A DNA stretch of 64,000 bases from contig NC_079898.1 in the NCBI RefSeq assembly GCF_024868665.1, forward strand, positions 14,058,358-14,122,357, given 5' to 3'. Origin of the DNA: Triplophysa rosa (lineage: Eukaryota > Chordata > Actinopteri > Cypriniformes > Nemacheilidae). Below are positions 24,501-30,563 of the stretch, piece by piece. The stretch's first letter is position 1; each line of letters opens with the position of its first letter. The notes under the pieces were generated by a model. It worked only from the letters and a program-made list of their open reading frames with translations, was not told where the DNA came from and made no database searches. The position numbers were made by a program, and so were the translations under genes.

Positions 24501-27500
24501 TCCTGACATCAGCATGTTTACTCCTTGGTAATCATACTCATGACCACGATGTTCCAGGTCGAGCCACAGGAAAGATTAGATGAGGTCATTTTTATCTCCC
24601 GATCCATACTATAGATCACAGCAGGTGTTCATATAAGTCAACAAAACAAACTGCACTGCAAATCGGGAATAAGCTGTATTTACTGTAGTTAATAGCCGTT
24701 TGTTGAGACAGCATGGCGTTTTAAAACCGTGAATCCATTTGCAATCTGCACTTATTTTGTCACTGAGAAGACTGAACATCCTCTTCTGTTTTTCCCATTA
24801 GGAGGGATACACGCAGGCTCCACCATCCAGGCCATTCAGGGGGCATCTCTTCCAGGACTCTCGTCCCAGCCGGCATCACTGGTCAGCGCGGCCTTTCCCA
24901 TGGAAGACGAGCAGCACAGCCAACCGATCAGCCAGCAGGGACTGCACTATCTGCACTCGGCCTACAGAGTCGGTAAGGAAGGCTGATTTCAAATCGCCTA
25001 GATCCTTTAGGGCATGGCTTGCCTGTCCTTATGTTGCTGTTTTGCACCCATTAGGATCCATCTGGTCCTGAATTGTGGTGATTAATTATCAAGACAGGTG
25101 AGGGAGAGGTCGGTTGAGTCCATGTTGCAGGACTGACAAGAACTCTCACAGTGAGAAATATTAATTAAGGCATGATTACGATTTATCAGCACTCATACAT
25201 CATGAAGATTAGGACGTTGGGTGCATGAGTCAATTCTCAATACTGGAGAGGTGCAGCGGCACAGCGTTAATCCCGAAACGTTCTTGTCTTGTTTAGGAAT
25301 GCTGGCCTTGGAGATGCTGGGAAGGAGGGCCCACAACGATCATCCCAACAACTTCTCCCGCAGTCCCCCATACACAGAAGACGTCAAATGGCTGCTGGGT
25401 CTTGCTGCACGTCTCGGTATGCCCATATTTTCACAGCTTTGATTTTCATTTCCAGTTATCCACAAAAATAGCTGAGATGTTGAAATAGGTTATGTTGTGC
25501 TGGCATTTTACCTTGCCTTCAGCTGAGGAGAAAGAGGTGATTCAACAGCAGCTCTCCAGCAGAGATATTGACATTTTGATATCTCTCCTTTATCATGGAG
25601 GTGTAACCCACCCAGATCTCAGCATGTGGCCTGTTTTCATGGTCCTAAATGCTAGGCTAGAAAATATAGAAGTAGAAAGTGTTTTGTCGGGCATTCTGAG
25701 ATGTTCCATTTCATGCTGCGTTGTGACATCACATGACATCAAAGTACAGCGAGAGCAGACTGTTCCGAATGCTCTCGAACTTCGGATGAACTTCGAGGCG
25801 GTTTCTAGGGATTCTGTAACAGTTTGATATAAATACAGTGTATTAAAAGTGGTTCAGATGGTATTACAGTATATTAGAAAGTCATTTGTTGATATTCAGA
25901 TCAGTTGTACTCAGCTGGAGTTCAAATATAGTCTTTGAACAGCTTGTTTATTGTTAAAATCATCTCTCAGCAGTGTTCCTTTTATTAAATCAGATTATTC
26001 CTTCTTTCTCTTTCCTTTTGTTCCTGCCTGTATCTTTTTCTGCAGGCGTGAACCATGTGTACCAGTTCTGCGTGGGGGCTGCAAAAGGCGTTCTGAGTCC
26101 GTTTGTCCTGCAGGAGATCATTATGGAGGCTCTGCAGAGGTTAAACCCGGCACATATCCACGCTCACCTCCGCACCCCTGCCTTCCATCAGCTCGTGCAG
26201 CGCTGCCAGCAGGCCTACTTACAGGTACAGATTCACCAATGACCAAGATTTAGCCTGGGGATCTAATCATGCTCACATAATTTCTGATAACATCGCTAAT
26301 TGGATGAATACTGAAAAAACTTTCTAGCCTGTGACGATCCAGGAATAATATGAGCATTAAATATACCCATAATCTTTCCTTGTATGAACTGTCAGCTTTG
26401 TGTCATTCCTGAATCAGTTGCATCCATCTCAGAGCCTGTTTTCATATTGCGTAGACTTGGCTTGAAATCTGCAAAGTTTTAAGACGACAATGTGTGTAGG
26501 GTTTTAGAGCGCTCGAGTGGTGCCAGGCCTAGATTGTGATGGTATTGTCGCCCACACGGAATATAAATTGCGCATGAACAATTCTGAAGTGTTAAAAGCA
26601 GAGAGGGAGAATGGAGCCTGTTCACAGGATGGGGCATACTGATGAGAGAGCATTAAACATGCTGTGACAGCCCAAAGCCAAGAACCGCTGCCTAGAGGAG
26701 CACACAAATGATATCTCTCCTACATACGCACGCACCTGCTTTTGCAGATACCTGCTAGTTGGTTGAAGACTGCGTTTTGTGCTTTCAGAAATGTTTGAAG
26801 TTGTAATGTGACAAACTACACAGATGTCCGCTCAAGTGGCCACCGTTCTGTCATAGCTGCCTTAAATTAAAAAATGCACAGATGAGAGAAGGCTACCATA
26901 TGCCTGTCACTGTAAATCTTGGCAAATTAATGCAAGGTAAATGTGGAAGGTAGACAGTGCCAGCTTGAATCCACTTTCTCTGTGCGTGGCTAATGAGACG
27001 AGGGACCCGGAGGACGTACTCGAGCGGAAATCTACCCAGTCATTACGTACTTTGCTGGTGGGAAATGCGCTCCATATGCTTTATGTCCCTAGAAACATCC
27101 GGAGACATGACACTTTATAACCTGTTTTCGTATAGGTTAAGGTTAGAGCTTCTCAGGAGCAAGACTCTATTTACATTTATGGATATGAAAGGTGCTTTTG
27201 TCCAAATCGATGTACACTGCATACAGGGTGTATGTTATATTAGTTTGTGTAATCCTTTGGAGTTGAACCCAAGACCTTGGGGTACACAGTTACTCTGTTA
27301 TTGCATTACCTATGGATACATTCCACTGAAACCAGAATCTGATCGGTGTCACAACATTGCCTTAATTTTGAATATATATACACATTGTTTAACCATTTAA
27401 AGGGGCCATATGACACGGCTAAAACTAATATTATCATTTGTTTGAGATGTAATGCAATGTATTATTTAAGGTTCAAAAACGCTGTATTTTCCACATACCG

Positions 27501-28279
27501 TGCATGTTTGTATCTCCTCTTTGCCCCGCCTCTCTGAAATGCACGGATGTTTTACAAAGCTCATTGCTTTGAAAAGTGAGGTGTGCTATGATTGGCCAGT
27601 TAACCAGTGCGTAGTGATTGGTCGAATACTGCAAGCGTGTGACGGAAATGTAACGCTTCTTGCCATATTTGGAACATCAGGTTCCAAAGCAATTGTACTG
27701 ACAGGTACGCCCACCTTACTTACGTATACATTTGGGCGGTCTTAATCAAATCATAAAAGTCAAATCATACCACGAACTGATGTAGATTTGTGGGGGTGTG
27801 GTTACACGAGGTGTTTCAGGCAGGTCTGGGTGAGCATTCGCTTTTAGATAGAATGCATCTTTTTTTCTGACACTTAAATTTTTGCCATTTTACGTGTCTA
27901 ATACATGCATGGGCAACTTCTAACATACCAAAGACACAGAAAAACACGTATTCGCGCCATATGACCCCTTTAAAACAAAGCCTGTTTTTACCATTTTGAA
28001 AATAAAAGCATGCATGATTAAATAATTGAATTCACGTCCTACCAGCATATTACAATATTTTCTACTTTGTTTCAGTATATCCACCATAGGTTGATCCATC
28101 TGACTCCGGCAGACTACGACGACTTTGTGAACATCATCCGAAGTGCTCGCGGGGCGTTTTGCCTGACACCAGTTGGCATGATGCAGTTCAACGATGTGCT
28201 GCAGAACCTGAAAAGGGGAAAACAGACTAAGGAACTCTGGCAAAGGATCTCCTTGGAGATGGCCACTTTCTCACCCTGA
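394..28279 (+). CDS. zswim8: zswim8, zinc finger SWIM domain protein 8 (22 C-terminal coding exons; 5' end outside window)
   Basis: ZSWIM8 is the substrate receptor of a cullin-RING E3 ubiquitin ligase. In animals it mediates target-directed microRNA degradation by recognising Argonaute, and its worm homolog is EBAX-1; this is family knowledge. The call rests on long near-identical matches to remembered vertebrate ZSWIM8, such as RRLELAAQLKQWHLK, AHVPNQ-type segments in exon 15 and the C-terminus KELWQRISLEMATFSP. I placed 22 exons at 394-501, 657-738, 864-984, 1539-1740, 1902-2077, 2187-3408, 3485-3616, 3701-3880, 4071-4254, 4341-4439, 4559-4683, 4775-5057, 5494-5646, 5818-6040, 6554-6843, 14367-14590, 14844-15335, 15687-15867, 24802-24972, 25297-25416, 26046-26224 and 28076-28279. 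They total 5151 nt, that is 1716 codons plus TGA, with consistent phases and no internal stop. The SWIM zinc finger and the cullin/BC-box region are N-terminal and not in the window. Exon numbers used below are local to this window. Confidence 0.96.
657..738 (+). CDS. zswim8: zswim8 local exon 2
   Basis: 82 nt encoding ILPTAQRLLDELLSSQSTA and on to VCGAP, ending in phase 1. Acceptor CACCAG, donor GTATGC at 739. Confidence 0.93.
864..984 (+). CDS. zswim8: zswim8 local exon 3
   Basis: 121 nt encoding DPTAGPSASDQSTWYLDE and then KKTLHKFCGPSPVVF, ending in phase 2. Acceptor TCGCAG, donor GTAAAA at 985. Confidence 0.93.
1161..1440. mobile_element. Fold-back MITE, copy 1 of 3 (zswim8 intron 3)
   Basis: About 280 bp with long imperfect terminal inverted repeats. 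It starts TTAAAGGGCTAGTTCACCC and ends in the inverse form TGAGTGTACTGTCCTTTTAA. The inner arms also pair (GTCATCATTTA with TAAATGATGAA). The pattern matches the very abundant cyprinid fold-back repeat with TTAAAGGGATAGTTCACCC ends. It is non-coding. Related copies lie near 5150-5336 and 34256-34459. Confidence 0.85.
1539..1740 (+). CDS. zswim8: zswim8 local exon 4
   Basis: 202 nt encoding SDVNSMYLSSTEPPAAAEW, then LLSIVREMFKRRDSNAAPLL, ending THEQ in phase 0. Acceptor TTCTCAG, donor GTACTG at 1741. Very highly conserved with other vertebrates. Confidence 0.95.
1902..2077 (+). CDS. zswim8: zswim8 local exon 5
   Basis: 176 nt encoding IIGWWYSVRTSASHSSASGH through CDEMVVLWRMGVLDP, ending in phase 2. 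Acceptor CATCCAG, donor GTGAGC at 2078. Confidence 0.95.
2187..3408 (+). CDS. zswim8: zswim8 local exon 6, long exon with disordered linker
   Basis: 1222 nt, the longest exon. It begins RRLELAAQLKQWHLK and AVECCYFNWEVAYPLPGITY, which is folded and conserved. It then enters a long low-complexity Ser/Gly/Glu-rich stretch before the conserved DDDYQAYYLSA and DIFAGIKPLEQEGRME. The middle is likely intrinsically disordered and varies between species. A 201-residue open frame on the opposite strand (2445-3050) is only a shadow of this exon. Acceptor CCTCAG, donor GTAAAA at 3409. Confidence 0.95.
3485..3616 (+). CDS. zswim8: zswim8 local exon 7
   Basis: 44 codons encoding VLFACAEALYAHGYSNEAC and then ARDLLDNPPDLKVEQPQTK, phase 0 at both ends. 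Acceptor TTGTAG, donor GTACCA at 3617. Confidence 0.95.
3701..3880 (+). CDS. zswim8: zswim8 local exon 8
   Basis: 60 codons encoding GKKSKVSTTKQTQVATNTL, then FLLTVLSERLELHNLAF and QRPPASTKALE. Phase 0 at both ends. Acceptor TTCCTAG, donor GTAAAA at 3881. Confidence 0.95.
4071..4254 (+). CDS. zswim8: zswim8 local exon 9
   Basis: 184 nt encoding VKLAYQESEVVALLKKIPLG and DYRPVLPLMLASFIFDVLC, ending in phase 1. Acceptor GTGTTAG, donor GTAAGT at 4255. Confidence 0.95.
4341..4439 (+). CDS. zswim8: zswim8 local exon 10
   Basis: 99 nt encoding VVSPTGSRPPSRNRNN and GDEELGFEAAVAALG, ending in phase 1. Acceptor CAAACAG, donor GTAAGA at 4440. Confidence 0.94.
4559..4683 (+). CDS. zswim8: zswim8 local exon 11 (followed by a GC donor)
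   Basis: 125 nt encoding GMKTTVSEAEHPLLCEGTRR and GDLALALMITYKDDQSKLKK. The conserved protein runs directly from KLKK into ILDKLLDRE of the next exon, which places the junction at 4683. The donor there reads AAG then GCAAGA, so this is a GC-AG intron. No usable GT lies at the junction. Confidence 0.94.
4775..5057 (+). CDS. zswim8: zswim8 local exon 12
   Basis: 283 nt. It starts ILDKLLDRESQTHKPQTLSS and continues into a Ser/Gly/Ala-rich linker (SVQ- and GAA-type repeats) that is poorly conserved, ending in phase 1. Acceptor TTTGTAG, donor GTGAAC at 5058. Confidence 0.92.
5150..5336. mobile_element. Fold-back MITE, decayed copy 2 of 3 (zswim8 intron 12)
   Basis: Contains the CTCACC-TTCATGTTGTTTC and ATGCAATGGAAGTTAA-type internal motifs and ends in TTTTTGGGTGAACTGTTCC, the typical right arm of the family at 1161-1440. 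The left terminus has been lost or has diverged. Confidence 0.65.
5494..5646 (+). CDS. zswim8: zswim8 local exon 13
   Basis: 153 nt. A variable start is followed by GTVPSRLALGGRGAYSTRCW and GSPVRQKKKHTG, ending in phase 1. Acceptor TTGGCAG, donor GTGAGA at 5647. Confidence 0.93.
5818..6040 (+). CDS. zswim8: zswim8 local exon 14
   Basis: 223 nt encoding MASIDSSAPETTSDSSPTL, RRPLRGGWTAASWGRGQDSD and a serine-rich run around SSSSSDSLGSSSSSGSRR, ending in phase 2. Nearly identical to mammalian ZSWIM8 at this place. Acceptor TTCTCAG, donor GTGAGA at 6041. Confidence 0.95.
6378..6485 (+). repeat. Teleost interspersed repeat of the GACAGATGCTT type, copy A
   Basis: Contains TTTGACAGATGCTTCTATCC and AAAGTGCATTCAGG, then TGTGTTCCCTGGGAATC. 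This is the common fish short interspersed motif whose consensus reads roughly TTTGGCAGATGCTTTTATCC. Other copies in the window are near 15903, 24446, 27169 and 43473. Confidence 0.65.
6554..6843 (+). CDS. zswim8: zswim8 local exon 15
   Basis: 290 nt encoding YKGRRPECHAPHVPNQPSEA, AAHFYFELAKTVLIKAGGNS and NWLSRTYSSHVSWITG, ending in phase 1. It is one of the best-conserved parts of the protein. Acceptor ATTTAG, donor GTGAGA at 6844. The large repeat-filled intron 15 follows. Confidence 0.96.
8770..8953. mobile_element. hAT-type MITE end, decayed
   Basis: Contains the family pattern AAAAGTAACTAAGTAGCTTT and TTTGACTTGTACTCAAGTAC, ending TTTTTCCACCTCTG. This resembles the common fish MITE with CAGAGGTGGAAAAAGTA ends. 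Only one end is clear. Confidence 0.55.
9470..11000 (+). pseudogene. Tc1 transposase remnant
   Basis: Nucleotide blocks typical of Tc1 transposase genes remain, such as GGTCTTGGTTAGAGCGGTGA and CATCATGATGTGGGGGTG. The reading frame is broken many times and interrupted by a 615-bp insertion. No intact catalytic domain can be read. Confidence 0.65.
10123..10737. mobile_element. Harbinger-like MITE inside the Tc1 copy
   Basis: The terminal inverted repeats are GCGGGTTTCCATC at the left and GATGGAAACCCGGC at the right. It is flanked by an exact TAA duplication (10120-10122 and 10738-10740), the 3-bp TWA pattern of PIF/Harbinger elements. The Tc1 sequence resumes directly after it. A 125-bp relative lies at 46686-46810. 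No coding potential was seen. Confidence 0.8.
11342..12788. mobile_element. hAT non-autonomous element with 8-bp target-site duplication
   Basis: The ends are TAGGGTTGGGAATCG and its inverse CGATTCCCAACCCTA. An exact 8-bp duplication GTGCATTG flanks it (11334-11341 and 12789-12796). Its centre is occupied by a second hAT element at 11617-12689. No transposase frame is evident. Confidence 0.88.
11617..12689. mobile_element. Second hAT element nested in the first
   Basis: The ends are TAGTGTTGTCACGGTACC and, inverted, TAGTGTTGTCAAAAGTACC. An exact 8-bp duplication ATCTCAAG flanks it (11609-11616 and 12690-12697). Sub-terminal clusters of GGTACC-type motifs sit on both sides. No long open frame. 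The TIR family resembles the element at 54801-56157. Confidence 0.9.
13023..13161 (+). pseudogene. hAT transposase C-terminal remnant
   Basis: Reads ERLSELAILSIESQRADLD, which resembles the C-terminal dimerisation segment of hAT transposases (family pattern RLSNLAILSIE). It is followed by a basic stretch and a GTAAGA donor-like site at 13162. It lies within the 7001-14270 element. The rest of the transposase is not recognisable nearby. Confidence 0.6.
14367..14590 (+). CDS. zswim8: zswim8 local exon 16
   Basis: 224 nt encoding GQAMEIGSAALNILVECWDG, then SLADRASRARDPNMVRAAAE and NEIQRALVQCKEQ, ending in phase 0. Acceptor TGCACAG, donor GTAAAG at 14591. It joins exon 15 exactly in frame across the 7.5-kb intron. 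Confidence 0.96.
14844..15335 (+). CDS. zswim8: zswim8 local exon 17
   Basis: 164 codons. It starts DNAMLEKACMAVEEAAKGGG and VYPEVLFEVAHQWYWLYEQT, then has a variable Gly/Ala/Thr region, then AAAVVPVISVGSTIY and HVPRPAVFPLSGAAFPQ. Phase 0 at both ends. Acceptor CTTTAG, donor GTATGA at 15336. Confidence 0.95.
15687..15867 (+). CDS. zswim8: zswim8 local exon 18
   Basis: 181 nt encoding GMHPAFIGAQYPFSVATG, then VPSMTQIAVHPYHAAEAALP, ending in phase 1. Acceptor TTGTCAG, donor GTGAGG at 15868. The 8.9-kb intron 18 with the DIRS insertion follows. Confidence 0.95.
15903..15940 (-). repeat. Short tail of the GACAGATGCTT-type repeat, copy B
   Basis: In reverse it reads TTTATGCATTTGGCAGACAC, the head motif of the repeat family also present near 6378, 24446, 27169 and 43473. 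Only about 40 bp are present. Confidence 0.5.
16415..16625. repeat. DIRS inverted terminal repeat, low-coordinate copy (element 3' end)
   Basis: Begins GGTTCTCTGAAACATTGAG and includes CACCTATGGGAAGGGCATCC and GAGCATATAAGGTCTGCCTG. Each of these blocks recurs inverted at 21425-21632. Confidence 0.9.
16639..16714. repeat. DIRS internal complementary region
   Basis: The first half (16639-16670) is the reverse complement of the outer edge at 16415-16448. The second half (16673-16714) is the reverse complement of the other outer edge at 21592-21632. The two halves abut, giving the sequence expected of a joined-ends template for a circular DIRS intermediate. Confidence 0.88.
17028..17921 (-). pseudogene. 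DIRS tyrosine recombinase, broken
   Basis: In DIRS elements this integrase replaces the DDE integrase of LTR retrotransposons. The first part (17921-17262) carries LLLALASAKRVSELHAL, the box holding the first catalytic arginine. The last part, in another frame (17252-17028), reads SLQDICSAANWASPHTFVRH followed by Tyr, the box with the catalytic tyrosine. The H-x-x-R box expected between them is not visible, and the frame shifts near 17255. I therefore call it inactive. Confidence 0.75.
17928..18554 (-). pseudogene. DIRS RNase H domain
   Basis: Reads LVRCDNTTAVAYINHQGSLH with the catalytic Asp in CDN, then THVPGILNRGADLLSWG and QATVDLFASRERT. This is the RNase H layout found at the end of DIRS and Ngaro reverse transcriptases. 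This segment is open for 208 residues but is out of frame with the RT upstream of it. Confidence 0.8.
18816..19690 (-). pseudogene. DIRS reverse transcriptase, frameshifted
   Basis: RT motifs are spread over three frames. YSHYFLVPKKDGSLCPILDL lies at about 19560-19490, the SVDLKDAFF-type motif around 19400-19380, and the active-site box ILTYMDDWLIVAK around 19225-19185. At least two frameshifts separate them, so no full RT can be made. YMDD is the polymerase catalytic motif. Confidence 0.82.
20371..21303 (-). pseudogene. DIRS gag-like ORF1, frameshifted
   Basis: The N-terminal part (21303-20953) has CPAACGALIAAKDSHEFYVV and CLGLKHAEE, a Cys/His cluster typical of fish DIRS ORF1. The C-terminal part (20733-20371) has LWLNLSGLPYSEKRGAP and LFGPAVALMQQRCGDKKK. 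The parts lie in different frames. The protein probably binds element RNA; this is inferred from family position. Confidence 0.65.
21425..21632. repeat. DIRS inverted terminal repeat, high-coordinate copy (element 5' end)
   Basis: Ends (read inverted) GGTTCTCTTTCATCATCTC and carries CCTTATATGCTCTCAGGTAA and GGATGCCCTTCCCATAGGTG, the inverse of blocks in 16415-16625. It is colinear over about 190 bp with small differences. Confidence 0.9.
21929..22148. mobile_element. Tc1-like terminal repeat fragment
   Basis: Starts ACAGTATCTCACAGAAGTGG and continues GTACACCCCTCACATTTTTG and GTGACAACACTGAAGAAATG, the terminal segment of a common fish Tc1-like element. Only one end remains and there is no transposase. 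Confidence 0.65.
22162..22613. repeat. Inverted repeat with about 75-bp arms
   Basis: Arm 22162-22236 (with ATATTCTGCAGGATCATTTT) returns nearly perfectly inverted at 22538-22613. The loop is about 300 bp and contains the left edge of the element at 22271. The arms differ at only a few bases. Confidence 0.85.
22271..23787. mobile_element. Probable hAT-like element in zswim8 intron 18
   Basis: The left end reads CAGGGGTATTCAATTAAAG with AGGTCCGGGC following. The right end holds AAGGTCCGGATCCGGCCC and CCAATTGAGGATGACTG, which read inverted is similar. GGTCCGGA motifs sit near both ends. I could not find an 8-bp target duplication. A tandem array lies at 23175-23480. No transposase was seen. 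Confidence 0.5.
23175..23480. repeat. Degenerate tandem repeat of about 60-120 bp units
   Basis: The word TCAGATnnTCCTAC recurs at about 23190, 23279, 23341 and 23409. GGTAGGATGATTTTACAA recurs at about 23247, 23369 (altered) and 23439. It is a decayed minisatellite inside the hAT-like element. Confidence 0.65.
24446..24590 (+). repeat. GACAGATGCTT-type interspersed repeat, copy C
   Basis: Contains GTGCATTTGGCAGACACC and AAAGTGACTTCCAGTACATT, then a region ending in GTTCCAGGTCGAGCCACAGG. The layout fits the same fish family as copy A. Confidence 0.6.
24802..24972 (+). CDS. zswim8: zswim8 local exon 19
   Basis: 171 nt encoding GIHAGSTIQAIQGASLPGLS and SQPISQQGLHYLHSAYRVG, ending in phase 1. 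Acceptor CATTAG, donor GTAAGG at 24973. It restores the frame exactly after the 8.9-kb intron. Confidence 0.95.
25297..25416 (+). CDS. zswim8: zswim8 local exon 20
   Basis: 120 nt encoding MLALEMLGRRAHNDHPNNFS and YTEDVKWLLGLAARLG, ending in phase 1. Acceptor GTTTAG, donor GTATGC at 25417. Near-invariant among vertebrates. Confidence 0.96.
26046..26224 (+). CDS. zswim8: zswim8 local exon 21
   Basis: 179 nt encoding VNHVYQFCVGAAKGVLSPFV and HQLVQRCQQAYLQ, ending in phase 0. Acceptor CTGCAG, donor GTACAG at 26225. The gaps either side (25417-26045 and 26225-27160) hold only intron sequence with no recognisable feature. Confidence 0.96.
27169..27300 (+). repeat. GACAGATGCTT-type interspersed repeat, copy D
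   Basis: Reads TTACATTTATGGATATGAAA, GGTGCTTTTGTCC and GAGTTGAACCCAAGACCTTG. It matches the fish consensus including its tRNA-like end (GTTGAACCC). It sits in zswim8 intron 21. Confidence 0.6.
27397..27973. mobile_element. MITE with AAAGGGGCCATATGAC ends, copy 1 of 3
   Basis: About 577 bp with TIRs TTTAAAGGGGCCATATGACA and, at the right, CCATATGACCCCTTTAA. The inner sequence (CCCCGCCTCTCTGAAA, GGAACATCAGGTTCCAAAGC, GGGGGTGTGGTTACACGAGG) is shared with copies at 34765-37656 and 56990-57563. Non-coding; it sits in zswim8 intron 21, 100 bp before the last exon. Confidence 0.88.
28076..28279 (+). CDS. zswim8: zswim8 local exon 22, terminal coding exon
   Basis: 67 codons and TGA, encoding YIHHRLIHLTPADYDDFVNI, CLTPVGMMQFNDVLQNLK and KELWQRISLEMATFSP. 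This is the conserved C-terminus of vertebrate ZSWIM8. Acceptor TTTCAG. Confidence 0.97.
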   Translation, partial: YIHHRLIHLTPADYDDFVNIIRSARGAFCLTPVGMMQFNDVLQNLKRGKQTKELWQRISLEMATFSP

Positions 28280-29529
28280 ATGCTGGGAAAGAAATGGCCA
28301 TTATACCTGCAGCTATCCCCAGACCACTAACACGGCTCAATCCGACACACAGCTTTCTCCGTTCCCTCTTAAAGGAAGTGTAGCCAAGGCAACATCCTCT
28401 ACAAGTCCACTCACATGACAGAACGTTTAGTCCTGAAGTCTTTCAAGTCATGAGAATGTGGTACATAGCTACTGGGGCAGGGAATTACTCCAGTTGATGG
28501 GTCCCTCCTTTGTCGAGTCGTTGATCCCAGTGTTGTGTCTGACCTTGTTTTTCTTCTCTCTCTCTTTTTTTGGTGTGTATTGTCAAGTAACGTAATGGCT
28601 ATCAATGTTTAATCTATCTGTCCTAACATCCCGCATTCACTGATTTCTGTGCTTTGATTTGTTGAGTTCATTTAGGGGGTTTCCATTTGCTGTGTTCATG
28701 TTGGGTTCAAATTTGAATGAAACCACTAAATGTCAGGCTCATACTGCAACATTCCTCTACCCTCGAGAACCGAGTCTCCGCCGGTCATAAAGGATTTCAA
28801 CGTTGGATAATTGATGGCAGTGTAAAATAAGAAAAACTTTGTTGAAACGATTAAAGAGACATTTATTATGACACAATAATCAAAGTACGGGTGAGGATTC
28901 TTCAATGGTTTGTTTTATCTTTTGTTTTTAATACTTTGTATAGTATGGTGTGTCTGAAGAGTAAGATGAGAAATGGAAGAATGTTATTGCTGATTGAGCT
29001 ATGGGTTCCCTTTTCCAGTCAACTGCTGGTGGCTTGAGTGCTGGAACAGAGAAGTCTGGCTGGACCAGATTACGCAGCTTTTAACTTTTGCTTTTATAAA
29101 TGTCAGCCGTGACTTTAGTTCCAAACAATTAGGGCTTCCAGGCATTTAAATTGGTTTCTTTTAAAGCCGAAATCCACTGATTGGACAAGTCATTTCTGAT
29201 ACAATTAATGGACTTTGGTATTTGTGCAATTTCATATTTCAAAAGTTGGCCTAACCACACAGTCTGGTTTTCCCTCTCATTTCAAAATGGGTTAACTGCT
29301 TCCCTTGGCTTAGCGTAGGTGAGTGGTCAATAAACGTCACTGCCAGATTCCCATGTTCCCAGCATCAGCTCAGCCCCAGCTTTGGAACTCATTAGTGGAG
29401 AGCGACTGTGTAGAAAATGTACTGTGATATTTTTGTATTCTTCAAGTGTAGCTTGGTTGGGAAAAAAACAAACAAAAATCTATATAAATACATATAAATA
29501 TATAAACTGTGCTGATTGCAAAAATCTAG

Positions 29530-29535
29530 AATAAA
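29530..29535 (+). terminator. zswim8 polyadenylation signal, proximal
   Basis: AATAAA about 1.25 kb after the stop codon, in an A-rich context. Confidence 0.6.
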
Positions 29536-29593
29536 TGGGGGAAAGATAAAACTAAATTGGAACAAAGCAATATTAAAAATGTAGAGTTTACTT

Positions 29594-29599
29594 AATAAA
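29594..29599 (+). terminator. zswim8 polyadenylation signal, distal
   Basis: A second AATAAA 64 bp after the first, followed by T-rich DNA (TTTGTGTTTTATCTGTGTC). Confidence 0.6.
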
Positions 29600-29615
29600 G
29601 GTAAATCAAAACACT

Positions 29616-30340
29616 AATAATTTGTGTTTTATCTGTGTCTAAACATTTATGACCATATGTGAGCAGATCTTTGGGTCAATACACATTTAGCTGGTAACTG
29701 AACAATATTCGTTTTTTTTTTTACAATGTTACAGTTTTAGGTCTGTTATGAAGGTTACTTCCTTCAAATGCTGTTGTAGTTAAACTTCTCAAAGCAGAAG
29801 AGCGTGCATTCAACATTGCACTGGATGTATTTTCATCGCCTGGGGGCGCTAGAAGGTTAAACATCCAAACTCTGCCGTTATGTGGCGACTTGGATTTCTT
29901 TTGATAGACGAATTGACACACAACTTTCCAATTCAATCACACGCTTAGTTTTGGTGCAAAGAACATTTTTTTGTGATGATTAGTTCCTTAAGTGATTATT
30001 CATTATCGTTCAAACTTAATGTTAAACGATGAATGGTTTACAATGTCAAACCTTAAATCCTTTGAATTAAAATTAAAGTCCGTTATAAATGTAATTAAAA
30101 AAGACACGCCGGTCCTTGTTTGGGCCCCTAACGTTACCTCATAACCTACTCGAAGGTGCACTCTGTGGGAAACAAGTATGTTCACTTCCACATCGCAGGG
30201 CTTTCCTGAATAAAATGATCTATCGAACTATTAAATTTTAAAAAATTGTTTAAAAGTGGGTTTGAACCTGGTTCGAATAATTGTTTCACTTCCAATCTGA
30301 GGTTCACATTTTAAAATGATCTCATATAATGTCTTGTGAA
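29616..30340. other. Intergenic spacer after zswim8
   Basis: About 0.7 kb between the zswim8 polyadenylation signals and the next promoter-like region. I see no gene. A poly-T run lies at 29711-29722. Confidence 0.5.
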
Positions 30341-30563
30341 ACGTTGACGGGTCGGTGGTGTCCCCCATTCCACCGATGATTTGGTTCATTCCAGAGTTTT
30401 CTGTAGGTAGAGCGTCTCGACTCTCGAGCCAACAGCAGCATCACAACTGAGTGAAGATGGCGGCTCAGTGATGCTGTCAACGAGACTGAGTTTACCCGTT
30501 TCTTTAAACTTGATAAATTTGTAATGCTCTTTTTCGGATAGCTGTATCAAAGGAAAGTGAATC
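30341..30563 (+). promoter_or_regulatory. Candidate promoter and untranslated first exon of a downstream + strand gene
   Basis: The sequence becomes locally CpG-rich and contains AAGATGGCGGC at 30454-30464, the YY1 motif typical of positions just inside transcription start sites of vertebrate housekeeping genes. The ATG in that motif is followed within a few codons by TGA, so it is not a coding start. A strong donor GTGAGT starts at 30564. No TATA box is seen. The gene it serves cannot be named from this window. Confidence 0.5.

Larger units (their letters stand above)
28280..29615 (+). other. zswim8: zswim8 3' untranslated region
   Basis: Follows the TGA stop. Nothing coding or transposon-like is evident. 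It probably ends shortly after one of the two AATAAA signals at 29530 and 29594. The exact cleavage site cannot be seen. Confidence 0.75.
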